A stretch of 64,000 nt of DNA from Mycobacterium sp. BK086 (GTDB lineage Bacteria; Actinomycetota; Actinomycetes; Mycobacteriales; Mycobacteriaceae), in contig SNWL01000006.1 of the NCBI GenBank assembly GCA_004362315.1, positions 186,001 through 250,000 on the forward strand, read 5' to 3'. Positions 10,458-18,594 of this stretch are shown here, piece by piece. The position numbers and the translations under genes were made by a program. Positions within the stretch are counted from its first letter, which is position 1. Every line of letters starts with the position of its first letter. The notes under the pieces were generated by a model. The model saw only the letters and a list, made by a program, of their open reading frames with translations. It was not told the origin of the DNA and did not search any database.

Positions 10458-10727
10458 TTATCCCGGCGTTGCCGACGTCGGCGTAGTGGTGATCTGCGGT
10501 GTCGCGACCGACGGAGTCACCGAGCCTTGGCCGGGTGAGGTACTCGTGGTCACCCCGGTTGTCATCGTGACCGTCGACGGTGCGGTGACCGAACCGGGAT
10601 CGGATAGCACTGTCCCCGAACCACGCTCGACGTGTATCGCGGCAAACAGTGCGCCACCAGCCAGTACTGCACCCGCGCCGATGGTCGCAGCCGCCAACGT
10701 CATACGGGCAGGACGGTTTTCTTTCAT
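10458..10727 (-). CDS. Small membrane-anchored Thr/Ser/Pro-rich protein
   Basis: This protein of about 89 residues (MKENRPARM start) has one hydrophobic segment (about residues 10-30, rich in Ala/Gly), then a Thr/Ser/Pro/Val tail with repeated TT, TP and SV pairs. It is likely exported and possibly glycosylated, as known for Pro/Thr-rich mycobacterial envelope proteins. An alternative GTG start at 10736 would add three residues. No function is recognised. It sits just upstream of the L,D-transpeptidase on the same strand. Confidence 0.6.
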   Translation of the reverse strand: MKENRPARMTLAAATIGAGAVLAGGALFAAIHVERGSGTVLSDPGSVTAPSTVTMTTGVTTSTSPGQGSVTPSVATPQITTTPTSATPG

Positions 10728-10825
10728 CTCATACACCCCAGTCGTCGATAGCTCGTCTGGGACCGGTTAACCGAATCGACGATGCGGAAACCTTGTGGTG
10801 TGGCTGTGACTTTCCTGTGTGCGGA

Positions 10826-11782
10826 CTAACGCCGGGTTCTCAGCGCCGCTGCCGCGGCCAGAACCGTGCCGGTCACGGTGTCCATCAGCGGACTGTCGAG
10901 TTTCCAGCACTGCCAGAACAACGGAACATCCAGGTGGACATCGCAGACCTGGACGAAAGACCCGTCGGCGATCGCCGTCGCCGCCGACTGTTCGGGATAC
11001 ATCCCCCACCCCAATCCGGCGCGTACGGCGGCGCCGAACCCCTCCGCAGTCGGCACATAGTGGACGGGCCGATCGATGTCGCGTCGAAAGGTTTTGCGCA
11101 CCAACATGTCCTGCAACGCATCGTCGCGGTTCCACGCCAGCGACGGCGACTGCGCCACCGCATCTGCGGTGAAACCGCTTGGCAGATAGCGCTTTACGTA
11201 GCCGCTGCTGGCCACCGGCAGATATCGCATCACGCCGAGCGGCCGCACCCGGCAGCCTGGCACCGGGGTGCGTTCGGTGGTGACGGCACCCATCACCACG
11301 CCTTCGCGTAGCAGCCGCGCGGAATGATCCTGATCCTCGATCCGGATGTCGAACAACACATCAGGCAGATCCGAGAGCACGCCGGCGAACCACGTCACCA
11401 TCGAATCCGCGTTGACCGCCATCGCAATACGCGGCCGTGGCGACGACTCGCCGCCACCGGCCATCTCGGCGATGGCCTCTGCTTCCAGAATCGCGGTCTG
11501 AGCGGCCAGCCTCAGCAACGGCTTACCGGCCGCCGTTGGTACACAGGGCTTTCCGCGGACCAGAAGTACCTGGCCCACGTATTTTTCGAGCGCCTTGATG
11601 CGCTGGCTCACCGCCGACGGCGTGACGTGCAATCGATCAGCCGCCGCCTCGAAACTGCCGAGTTCGACAATCGCCGCGAAGGCCGCTAACTGGCCCGCGT
11701 CGAGCCGGGCCTCACCGGAGCCGCTCAGTAGCAGGGATCCGAGCCGGGCGTGTAATACGGCACCCCTTGCGGCGTGTAGCAC
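10826..11782 (-). CDS. LysR-family regulator, ArgP/LysG-like
   Basis: This LysR-type activator resembles LysG/ArgP, which controls the LysE amino-acid exporter. The N-terminal winged HTH includes LDAGQLAAFAAIVELGSFEAAADRLHVTPSAVSQRIKALE, and an effector-binding domain follows. The start is uncertain. The family normally begins about 1-2 residues before LDAGQ, but no ATG, GTG or TTG lies there. The nearest in-frame start is GTG at 11782, which would overlap the preceding small secreted-protein gene by 58 bases. No lysE-type exporter gene is divergent from it here, so its target is unknown. Confidence 0.8.
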   Translation of the reverse strand: MLHAARGAVLHARLGSLLLSGSGEARLDAGQLAAFAAIVELGSFEAAADRLHVTPSAVSQRIKALEKYVGQVLLVRGKPCVPTAAGKPLLRLAAQTAILEAEAIAEMAGGGESSPRPRIAMAVNADSMVTWFAGVLSDLPDVLFDIRIEDQDHSARLLREGVVMGAVTTERTPVPGCRVRPLGVMRYLPVASSGYVKRYLPSGFTADAVAQSPSLAWNRDDALQDMLVRKTFRRDIDRPVHYVPTAEGFGAAVRAGLGWGMYPEQSAATAIADGSFVQVCDVHLDVPLFWQCWKLDSPLMDTVTGTVLAAAAALRTRR

Positions 11783-11997
11783 GGTGGCTGACCGGACGCC
11801 GCCTGTGCGGCGGCATCGTCATCGGTCGCCACCGCACCGGCCACCGCGACATCACCGGCGACGTTGGTGCAGCCACCCACATTGACGTGCCGCCCGCCGG
11901 CGTCACCACACACATCGGCTTGCGCGGCCGGTGCGATCATCACCGGTGCCGCGGCCATTGCCATGGCGCTCAACAGCGCCGCTGCCAGCTTCTTCAT
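11725..11997 (-). CDS. Small secreted cysteine-containing protein
   Basis: This is a 90-residue exported protein. Residues 1-27 form a signal peptide (MKKLAAALLSAMAMAAAPVM, cleaved near AQA-D). The mature part has four cysteines (VCGDAGG, GGCTNV, PPCYTP, DPCY), so two disulfides are possible, and a Tyr/Pro-rich tail. I chose ATG 11997 because GGAAGTAGGG lies just upstream. It resembles short secreted proteins common in mycobacteria but I do not recognise a named family. It overlaps the apparent start of the LysR gene. Confidence 0.7.
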   Translation of the reverse strand: MKKLAAALLSAMAMAAAPVMIAPAAQADVCGDAGGRHVNVGGCTNVAGDVAVAGAVATDDDAAAQAASGQPPCYTPQGVPYYTPGSDPCY

Positions 11998-12091
11998 GGT
12001 CCCTACTTCCGCTGTCAGAAACCGACTCAACGGCATTATCGCCGTTGCCGGTCGTTGTCGCGGTGTATTCGCCCGAGAGTGTTCGTCGGCG

Positions 12092-13342
12092 CTACTTCAG
12101 TGAGTAGCGGATCGGCAGGTGCTTGACCCCGCCGACGAATGTGGTGGCCGAGAGTTCCGGCTCGCCAGCCAGTTCGATGGTCTTGATGCGCGGGACGAGT
12201 TCGGAGAAGAAGCTGTTCATCTCCATGCGGGCCAGTGCCGCGCCCAGGCAGAAATGCACTCCGTAGCCGAAGGACAGGTGCTTGTTGGGATCGCGGCCGA
12301 CGTCGAAGCGCATCGGGTCGTCGAAGACCTCTTCGTCGCGGTTGGCCGAAACATAGGACAGCAGAACCGATTCGCCCTTGGCGATGCGGACACCGCGGAC
12401 TTCGGTGTCCGCCTGCGCAGTGCGCATGAATTCCTTGACCGGGGTGACGCAACGGATCATCTCTTCGACCGCGGTGCCCATCAGGCCCGGATCATTTTGC
12501 AGGCGTTGCAGTTCGGCGGGATTGCGTACCAGTTCCAGCAGCCCGCCGGCGATGCCTGCGCTGGTGGTGTCGTGGCCGGCGCTCGCGACGATCACGTAGT
12601 AGGACGCGGTATCCATGTCGGACAACGGCTCGCCGTTGATCGTCGCGTTCGCGATCGCCGACGTTAGATCCTCGGTCGGGTGCTCACGACGGGATGCGGT
12701 CAACGCCGAGAAGTACGTGAAGAAGTCGAGCAGCACCGCGAGCATCGCGTCGCTGGATCCGTCGCGCTGAAACTCGGTGTCATCGCCACCGAACAGTTCC
12801 TGGGTCAGCTTGAGCATGCGAGGAAAGTCGGATTCGGGCAGGCCCAGCAAGGTCAGGATGACGTAGAGCGGGTAGTTGACCGCGATCTCCTGGGAGAAGT
12901 CGAGTTCCGGGCCACGCTCGGCCATCTGGTCGACGTACATCTTGGCCAGCTCGTCGCAGCGAGCCTTCAAGTCCCGCATGGCTTTCGGGCGAAACCAGTC
13001 CGCACCGATCTTGCGCATGTCGCGGTGGTGCGGGTCGTCCATGTGGATCAGCGTGCTCAGCCCGATCCCGGCTTCCCGGTCGGCCATCAGCTTGTCGTCG
13101 AGTTCGCTGGCCACCAGGATCGGCCGCGGGTCGTTGGTGAAGAGGTCGTTCTGCCGCTCGATGTCCATGACGTCGGCATGTTTGGTGATCGCCCAGAACG
13201 GCCGGTAGCCCTCGACGTCGACCCAGGACACCGGCGCGTGCTTGCGCAGATGCGCCAGCGCCGCGTGCAGTTGGGCTTCGTCGGTGTAGGACTGCGGGAC
13301 AGCCAGAGCGCGGCCCGCGTCGTCCATGATCCGTGCGGTCAT
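12092..13342 (-). CDS. Cytochrome P450
   Basis: This is a 416-residue soluble bacterial P450. The I-helix motif AGHDTT is at 255-260, ExxR at 294-297, and the heme loop FGYGVHFCLG has its cysteine at 365. All catalytic elements are present. ATG at 13342 is chosen because AAGGAG lies 6 bases upstream; an in-frame TTG two codons earlier is less likely. It is divergent from the TetR gene at 13399 across a 22-bp palindrome, so it is probably repressed by that regulator and induced by its substrate. No ferredoxin gene is adjacent. The CYP family is not assigned. Confidence 0.93.
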   Translation of the reverse strand: MTARIMDDAGRALAVPQSYTDEAQLHAALAHLRKHAPVSWVDVEGYRPFWAITKHADVMDIERQNDLFTNDPRPILVASELDDKLMADREAGIGLSTLIHMDDPHHRDMRKIGADWFRPKAMRDLKARCDELAKMYVDQMAERGPELDFSQEIAVNYPLYVILTLLGLPESDFPRMLKLTQELFGGDDTEFQRDGSSDAMLAVLLDFFTYFSALTASRREHPTEDLTSAIANATINGEPLSDMDTASYYVIVASAGHDTTSAGIAGGLLELVRNPAELQRLQNDPGLMGTAVEEMIRCVTPVKEFMRTAQADTEVRGVRIAKGESVLLSYVSANRDEEVFDDPMRFDVGRDPNKHLSFGYGVHFCLGAALARMEMNSFFSELVPRIKTIELAGEPELSATTFVGGVKHLPIRYSLK

Positions 13343-13358
13343 CGACAACTCCTTGGAA

Positions 13359-13380
13359 TCTGGAACGAATTCGTTCTAGA
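13359..13380. promoter_or_regulatory. TetR-type operator between P450 and TetR genes
   Basis: The 22-bp site pairs in 10 of 11 positions. Its centre GAACGAATTCGTTC (13362-13375) is a perfect 14-bp palindrome. It lies 16 bases upstream of the P450 start and 18 bases upstream of the TetR start, so one bound dimer could silence both genes. Confidence 0.75.
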
Positions 13381-13398
13381 TTATGACGCACACCACAG

Positions 13399-14025
13399 AT
13401 GGGTCAAGATGTCGTCATGACTGTCGAGGGACGCACCTACGGCGGGCTGAGCTCCGAACAACGCTCACAGGAGCGCCGCGAGCGCCTGCTCGACGCGGCA
13501 CGCGACCTGATTGCCGAGGTCGGCGTCGCGCCACTGACCGTCGACCTGGTGTGTCAGCGAGCCAAACTGAGCAAGCGCTACTTCTACGCCGAATTCACCA
13601 CCAAGGACGATCTTCTGGACGCGTGCGCCGAGGCGCTCTACGACCGGCTCAAGGCGGCGATGGAATTGGTGCTCGTCACCGCTCCCCTACCCGAGCGCGC
13701 CCACGGGGTGCTGAACACGGTGGTGCGCACGTTGGTCGCCAGTGCGGCCGATGCGCGCCTGTACATGGAGTCACCGGGATTTCCGCGGCTGCGCCAGCTC
13801 CAGCAGCGGGAGATCGCCGAGTTCACCGAACGTATCGCCGCCGAGGCAATGCCGTTCGAAGGACAACCCAAGCCGTCGGTGGACCGTCTGCTCGCGACCA
13901 GGGCGATGGTCACCGCCGCGACGGAGCTCATCAGCGCATGGCTACACGGCGATATCGATACCGACGAGGACACTCTCGTCGCCACGTTGACCGCCATCAC
14001 CCTCGGCGCGGCCCGGGCTTCCTGA
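13399..14025 (+). CDS. TetR-family transcriptional regulator of the divergent P450
   Basis: This is a 208-residue TetR repressor. The N-terminal HTH (about residues 20-65) includes RRERLLDAARDLIAEVGVAPLTVDLVCQRAKLSKRYFYAEF, with a variable ligand-binding C-terminal half. Starts at ATG 13399 or ATG 13417 are both possible; neither has a strong ribosome site. The palindrome at 13359-13380 is its likely operator, giving autoregulation and control of the P450. Its stop overlaps the next gene's start by one base (TGATG), so the siderophore-interacting protein may be co-transcribed. Confidence 0.88.
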   Translation: MGQDVVMTVEGRTYGGLSSEQRSQERRERLLDAARDLIAEVGVAPLTVDLVCQRAKLSKRYFYAEFTTKDDLLDACAEALYDRLKAAMELVLVTAPLPERAHGVLNTVVRTLVASAADARLYMESPGFPRLRQLQQREIAEFTERIAAEAMPFEGQPKPSVDRLLATRAMVTAATELISAWLHGDIDTDEDTLVATLTAITLGAARAS

Positions 14026-14828
14026 TGAGCTTCTCGCCCGCGACCGTCCTCGAGACGCTCCAGCTGAGCCCGCGGCTGCGCCGGATCGGCCTGCGTGTCG
14101 AAGACCCCGGTTCGCTGGCCATCCCGGCGGGCGGCGACTGCGCCGTCGGCGTCTACTTCGACCCCACGACTCCCGAGGAAGGCCGCACCTACTCCGTGCA
14201 CAGGCACGACGGCGACCGCATCGACCTCGACATCGTTCTGCACACCGGTGGCCGCGGCAGCACGTGGGCACAAACGGCGGCGGCCGGGGATCGCGTCGGG
14301 CTCGATCACGCCCGCGCCTGGTATCACCCGCCGCCGGGCACCGCACGGCAGCTGCTCGTCACCGACCTCTCCGGCCTGCCGGCCGCCGCCCGCATCATCG
14401 AAGAAGCACCGCCCGCGGTTGCGATCACGGTCCTCGTCGAGGCCGCCGACCATCACGACCTGGACTACCTGCCTGTCCGGCCCGGTGTCGCGATCGTTCC
14501 GAGCCTCGGCACCGGCAACGGGTTGGCGCCGAGCCGGCTGGCGGACCTCGTTCGCCAGGTCGACCTCGCGGCCCACGGCTACTGCTGGTCAGGCTGCGAA
14601 GCAGCGGTGTCGCGCGAGGTCCGCAAATACCTGCGCGGTCACGGCTGGGCCATCGACGAGTACGACGTCACCGGGTACTGGCGATTGGACTCCGAGGCCT
14701 GGGATGCCAGGTTCGCCCTCACCAGTGAGGAGGCCGTGAGGGTGTACCGGCGGGCAATCGCCGACGGCAAGGGCGACAAGCTGGCGTCCGAAGAGTTCGA
14801 CGACGCACTGGAACGGCTCGGTCTCTAA
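14025..14828 (+). CDS. Siderophore-interacting protein (FAD ferric-siderophore reductase family)
   Basis: This is a 267-residue cytoplasmic flavoprotein of the SIP/ViuB family, which uses NAD(P)H to reduce iron in siderophores. RTYSVHR near residue 52 is the FAD-binding loop, followed by the GDRVGL segment, and the C-terminal half (VAITVLVEAADHHD, CWSGCEAAVSREVRKYLRGHG, VTGYWRL) is the SIP domain. It starts at ATG 14025 within the TetR stop codon. The functional link to the P450/TetR unit is unclear; it could serve as a general flavin reductase. Confidence 0.85.
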   Translation: MSFSPATVLETLQLSPRLRRIGLRVEDPGSLAIPAGGDCAVGVYFDPTTPEEGRTYSVHRHDGDRIDLDIVLHTGGRGSTWAQTAAAGDRVGLDHARAWYHPPPGTARQLLVTDLSGLPAAARIIEEAPPAVAITVLVEAADHHDLDYLPVRPGVAIVPSLGTGNGLAPSRLADLVRQVDLAAHGYCWSGCEAAVSREVRKYLRGHGWAIDEYDVTGYWRLDSEAWDARFALTSEEAVRVYRRAIADGKGDKLASEEFDDALERLGL

Positions 14829-14908
14829 AGCAGCCTGGTCGCGCCCGTTTTGTGATCTCCGTCACCTATACTCCGAATGATGAGCCACGTCACACGCGGA
14901 GGTGTTCG

Positions 14909-15112
14909 ATGAACGGCATGCACCCTTCTAGAAGGCCCCTGCCGTCCAGTGCGATCAATCCGCACCGGGGCGTGATGGCTTTCCTGATGATCGTCGTCTT
15001 CATCGCCGGCGTGGTCGGCGTTGTGGTGGCGCTGTCGATGGGCCACTCAGCCGCCGTGCTGAGCATCGTGCTCATCGCCTTCGGACTGATCGCAGCAGCC
15101 GCGATCTGCTAA
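14909..15112 (+). CDS. Small two-helix membrane protein
   Basis: This is a 67-residue protein with a short basic N-terminus (MNGMHPSRRPLPSS) and two hydrophobic segments (about 24-42 and 46-65). GCGGAGG lies 7-13 bases before the ATG. The upstream frame is longer but the ribosome site favours this start. No family is recognised. Confidence 0.6.
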   Translation: MNGMHPSRRPLPSSAINPHRGVMAFLMIVVFIAGVVGVVVALSMGHSAAVLSIVLIAFGLIAAAAIC

Positions 15113-15118
15113 CGGCGG

Positions 15119-15134
15119 CTGCCGTCACCGGCAG
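15119..15134. terminator. Short hairpin between convergent genes
   Basis: CTGCCG and CGGCAG form a 6-bp stem with a TCAC loop in the 22-base gap between two convergent genes. It has no T tract, and the stem is short, so the terminator call is weak. Confidence 0.3.
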
Positions 15135-16658
15135 TCATCGCACCCGATTGAACCGGTCGGGTATGTCGCGGTACTCATCGCGCACAGTCGGCTTATCCAA
15201 CTTGCCGTTCGGCAGTCGCGGCAGTGGGTCCGAGCGGAGCACGATGTACCGCGGCACCTTGTAGTCCGACAGCACCGCTTCGCAATGCGCGACCACCGCG
15301 GATTCGTCGAGACTCGCGCCCGCGGCGACCGTGATGATGGCCGCCGGCGTCTCCCCGAAGCGCGGATCGGGCGCCGCGATGACGGCAACCTCGTCGACCC
15401 CGTCGATCGCTGCGATGGCGGACTCGAGCTCCACCGGTGAGATGTTGATCCCACCCGAGATGATGAGCTCCTTGATGCGATCAAGGAACGTGATCCGGCC
15501 CTGTTCATCGCGCATGCCGACGTCGCCGCTGTGCAACCAGCCGTCGCGAATCGCGGCTGCGGTGGTCTGGGGGTCGTTCCAATAACCCGGCGTGACACCA
15601 GGACCCCGGACCACCAGTTCGCCCGGTTCTCCGGGGCCCGCCAGCGACCCGTCGTCGAGCATCACGTCGACTTCGGTGAAGATCGATCCGCTACCGCAGG
15701 AGTCCGGGTGCTCGAGCGCCTCGGCTTTCAGGGTTGCTGTCGCCACCCCGCCGGCTTCCGTCATCCCGTAGATCTGGCGCAGCAGTACACCCTTGTCGGC
15801 CCAGCGCCGCAACAGGTCGGCAGGCACGGCCGCACCACCGACGATCGCGGTCTGTAGCGAACTCAGATCGGCATCGGCGAACTCGTCGACCCGAGAGAGC
15901 GCCTCGAAGACCAACGGGACACCGAAAAGGGCACGGACCGAATGCTTCTCGATCAGAGTCACTGCCCGCGCCGGGTTGAGCTCCGGTTCGACGACCAGGG
16001 TGCCGCCGAGCACCGAGGTGATCAAAAGGCCGTAGACCAGTCCGGGGGTGAAGGCCAGCGGCAGGACCAACAGAGTGACGGTGCCGGGCCGGAAGCCCTC
16101 CTCGGTGAGGGTGTTCTCCAGCACCATCCCCATCAATGTTCGACTGGTCAGGATCACGCCCTTGGACAACCCGGTCGACCCGCTGGTGAAGATCACCGCG
16201 ATCGGATCCTCGGGTCCGGGCTCGATGACGAAGTCGTCCGGATCACCGTTCCGTTGTGCCTCAACGATATCGAGCGCCCAGATGATGAAATCCCGTCCCG
16301 CACCGCGGGCCTCGTCCAGGCCGTCGATGTGGGCAGGGGCCGCGATCACGGCGCTGATCTCGGCATCGTCGGCGATCTTGCGGATCTCGGCGGGCTTCAA
16401 GCGCGAGTTCAGTGGGACCAACGTCGCCCCGCACTTCATCACCGCCAGCGCGGCGATCGGCCACTGCGGAACATTCGGCGCCAACAGCCCCACCCGGACT
16501 CCGGGTTTGACTCCGTCGTCGGCCAGCTTCCTGGCCAGCCGGCTCGTCCACTCGTGCAATTGGCGATAGCTGATCTGGTCGTCGCCGACGATCACGGCGC
16601 GCTCGTCACCTTTGGTCCTGGCCCACCAGCGCAATGCCGATGCCACGGTCGCGGCCAT
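15135..16658 (-). CDS. Acyl-CoA synthetase (FadD-type, AMP-binding)
   Basis: This is a 507-residue AMP-forming ligase. The P-loop FTSGSTGLSKG is at 157-167, the IYGMTEAGG motif near 290, GWLHSGD near 390, and the C-terminal PRLPNGKLDK holds the catalytic lysine. It activates a carboxylic acid as a CoA thioester. The ATG at 16658 has GAGGAGG upstream. It is the last gene of the eight-gene minus operon that begins with the ferredoxin at 23060, 26 bases after the thiolase-like gene, and probably activates the pathway substrate or an intermediate. Confidence 0.92.
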   Translation of the reverse strand: MAATVASALRWWARTKGDERAVIVGDDQISYRQLHEWTSRLARKLADDGVKPGVRVGLLAPNVPQWPIAALAVMKCGATLVPLNSRLKPAEIRKIADDAEISAVIAAPAHIDGLDEARGAGRDFIIWALDIVEAQRNGDPDDFVIEPGPEDPIAVIFTSGSTGLSKGVILTSRTLMGMVLENTLTEEGFRPGTVTLLVLPLAFTPGLVYGLLITSVLGGTLVVEPELNPARAVTLIEKHSVRALFGVPLVFEALSRVDEFADADLSSLQTAIVGGAAVPADLLRRWADKGVLLRQIYGMTEAGGVATATLKAEALEHPDSCGSGSIFTEVDVMLDDGSLAGPGEPGELVVRGPGVTPGYWNDPQTTAAAIRDGWLHSGDVGMRDEQGRITFLDRIKELIISGGINISPVELESAIAAIDGVDEVAVIAAPDPRFGETPAAIITVAAGASLDESAVVAHCEAVLSDYKVPRYIVLRSDPLPRLPNGKLDKPTVRDEYRDIPDRFNRVR

Positions 16659-16684
16659 CGTCCTCCTCGATCCTCTGAACTCGG

Positions 16685-17851
16685 TCAGATCGTTGCTGCT
16701 GAGCCGAATACGGTGGAACTCACCAATGGTGCCATGGGGCCGCCGATCAGAAGTGAGATGTCGGCGTTGTCCACCGGATTTGGTGAGCCACCGCGGATCT
16801 GACGCACCGCCTCGGCCACCAGCCCGATACCGTGCACGAATCCTTCGGCGATGTTGCCGCCTGCGGTGTTGATCGGCAGACCGTCGCCGCCGACGGTCAG
16901 GTTGCCGACAGTCAGGTAGTCACCTGCCGCCGGACCATTGGGGCACAACCCGTGGTCGATCATTGCGGCGACCGCCGGGCCCGTGAAGTTCTCGTAGACC
17001 TGCGCCACGTCGACCTCCCCGGGGCTGATCTGCGCGTCGGTCCACAGCCGCTGCACCATCGCGGGATGGAAACCTGCGCTGGTGTAGTCGTGTTCGTTCT
17101 CGACGGACTCGTTCCACCCTGCCGCCGCACCCTGCACTCCGGACAGGATGTAGGCAGGCCGGCCGGCATAGTCATCGACGCGGTCGGACCGGACCACAAG
17201 AACGGCTGTGGCCCCATCATTTTCGCGTGAGCAGTCGAACAGCCTCAGCGGTTCGGAGATCAGCCGGCTGCCGTGGTAGCCGTCGTGATCCAGCGGCCGG
17301 CCGTACGCCACCGCCCTCGGATTGGTTTGGGCGTGGTGGTACCCGGCCAGTGCGACCGCCTCGAGCGCCGCAACGGGAACCCGGTCGACCTCCAGGAGCC
17401 GCTGAGTCCGCAGCGCACACACCTGGGCGGGCGCCAGCATGCCGTGCGCCGTGTAGAGGTGGCCCATATGTCCCTTGTTGTAGGCGCCACGCCCGTCGGT
17501 GCCCTCACTGAGACCGCGATAGACCACGACGCAGTCCGCCTGGCCGCTATAGACCGCTGCGGCAGCGCAATTCACGGCCGCGGCAACGCCGCCTCCCCCG
17601 CCACCCCAGACCTGGGTCGACCACCGGACTTCGCGAACGCCCAGTGCGGCGCCCAGCACGAGCCCTTCGCTCGAATCACTGGCGTACGAGACGAATCCGT
17701 CGATCGACCGCGGGTCGGCACCGGCGTCCTCGCATGCTCGCAAGATCGCCTGCAGCACCAGCTGTGCAGACGAGAGCGGGCTCGTTCCGCGCTTGTAGTA
17801 CTCGGTCGCCCCGACCCCGACGACGGCGGTGGCACCGCGGAATCGACTCAT
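16685..17851 (-). CDS. Thiolase-superfamily lipid-transfer protein, Ltp2-like (thiolase or retro-aldolase)
   Basis: This is a 388-residue SCP2-thiolase-like protein. The N-terminus AVVGVGATEYYKRG, the VYENFTGPAVAAMIDHGLCP segment near residue 285 and GGNIAEGFVHGIGLVAEAVRQIRG near residue 335 match the Ltp family. The usual thiolase nucleophile cysteine is replaced by a glycine run (STQVWGGGGGGVAAA). In Ltp2 such proteins are retro-aldolases that shorten CoA-linked side chains and need a DUF35 partner. The gene overlaps the DUF35-protein gene by 4 bases (ATGA), so that reading is likely here. The precise reaction is inferred. Confidence 0.85.
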   Translation of the reverse strand: MSRFRGATAVVGVGATEYYKRGTSPLSSAQLVLQAILRACEDAGADPRSIDGFVSYASDSSEGLVLGAALGVREVRWSTQVWGGGGGGVAAAVNCAAAAVYSGQADCVVVYRGLSEGTDGRGAYNKGHMGHLYTAHGMLAPAQVCALRTQRLLEVDRVPVAALEAVALAGYHHAQTNPRAVAYGRPLDHDGYHGSRLISEPLRLFDCSRENDGATAVLVVRSDRVDDYAGRPAYILSGVQGAAAGWNESVENEHDYTSAGFHPAMVQRLWTDAQISPGEVDVAQVYENFTGPAVAAMIDHGLCPNGPAAGDYLTVGNLTVGGDGLPINTAGGNIAEGFVHGIGLVAEAVRQIRGGSPNPVDNADISLLIGGPMAPLVSSTVFGSAATI

Positions 17852-18594
17852 CGAGGCGTCCCGTCCAGCTGCCAGCGGATCAGCGGCCAGTGCACGTCGT
17901 CGGGCGGTGGATCGATATGGCCGCGCACCGTCGCCCCGATCGTCGGGGTCACACCGTCCGCGTGCGCCAGAACCCCGATCACGCGGCGATCGCCCGCACC
18001 GGGCAGCTCGACGAGCACCACCACGTACGGCAGATGTCCGGTCGCTTCCCTGCCGAACGGCTGCCAGGTTCTGGTCCACGAATAAATGGTGCCCACCGGT
18101 TCGACCTGCTGCCAACGCAATTCAAATGAGTGGCACTGCGGGCAGATCGGTCGGGGTGCCCAGATCCAGCTCGCACAACCGGCGCACTGCTGCAGCAGGA
18201 GTCTGCCGTCGCGCAGTCCGTCCCAGTGCGGTGCGTCGAGCCCGTCCTCGGACGGCCCGGCCATGTCCATCCACGGGGGTGTGTCGGGGATATTGCGGAC
18301 ACTGAACACCCGCCACGTACCGTCCTCGAAAGGCACCCAACGACTGCGCAGTTCGAACCAGTCGTCGTCGGGCTTGGTGTACCGGATCACCGCGTCGTAG
18401 CGGCCCTCGTCGACAGCGGTGATGCTGCGCACCTCGCTTCCCGCCAACCGGGTCGGCACATCGGCCGATGCGATGAGCTGGCCGATGCGGTCCGGGAGGA
18501 AGTCGGACAGCACGGTGTTGTTGTCGGCAGCCGCGACAGCCTTGCCGTGCGCTTCAACAGTCGCGGCAAGTTGTTCTGGCACAACGGTGTTCAC
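17848..18594 (-). CDS. DUF35 (Zn-ribbon/OB-fold) protein with N-terminal NTF2-like domain
   Basis: This is a 248-residue two-domain protein. Residues 1-105 resemble an NTF2/SnoaL-like fold. Residues 115-248 are DUF35, with a zinc ribbon C137-x2-C140 and C151-x2-C154 followed by an OB-fold. DUF35 domains bind acyl-CoA and dock on Ltp-type thiolases/aldolases. GTG at 18594 is supported by GGAGG 8 bases upstream and by a GTGA overlap with the preceding gene; a 4-base overlap also joins it to the thiolase gene. The fused N-terminal domain is less usual than plain DUF35. Confidence 0.85.
   Translation of the reverse strand: MNTVVPEQLAATVEAHGKAVAAADNNTVLSDFLPDRIGQLIASADVPTRLAGSEVRSITAVDEGRYDAVIRYTKPDDDWFELRSRWVPFEDGTWRVFSVRNIPDTPPWMDMAGPSEDGLDAPHWDGLRDGRLLLQQCAGCASWIWAPRPICPQCHSFELRWQQVEPVGTIYSWTRTWQPFGREATGHLPYVVVLVELPGAGDRRVIGVLAHADGVTPTIGATVRGHIDPPPDDVHWPLIRWQLDGTPR

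Noticed and set aside
13383-14024. N-terminal 214-residue extension of the siderophore-interacting protein
   Set aside because: This part is an out-of-frame reading of the TetR gene; the SIP domain begins at ATG 14025, which overlaps the TetR stop.
15942-16802. Plus-strand 286-residue frame opposite the FadD gene
   Set aside because: Antisense shadow; composition (Arg/Asp/Gly/Gln rich) is typical of reverse-frame translation.
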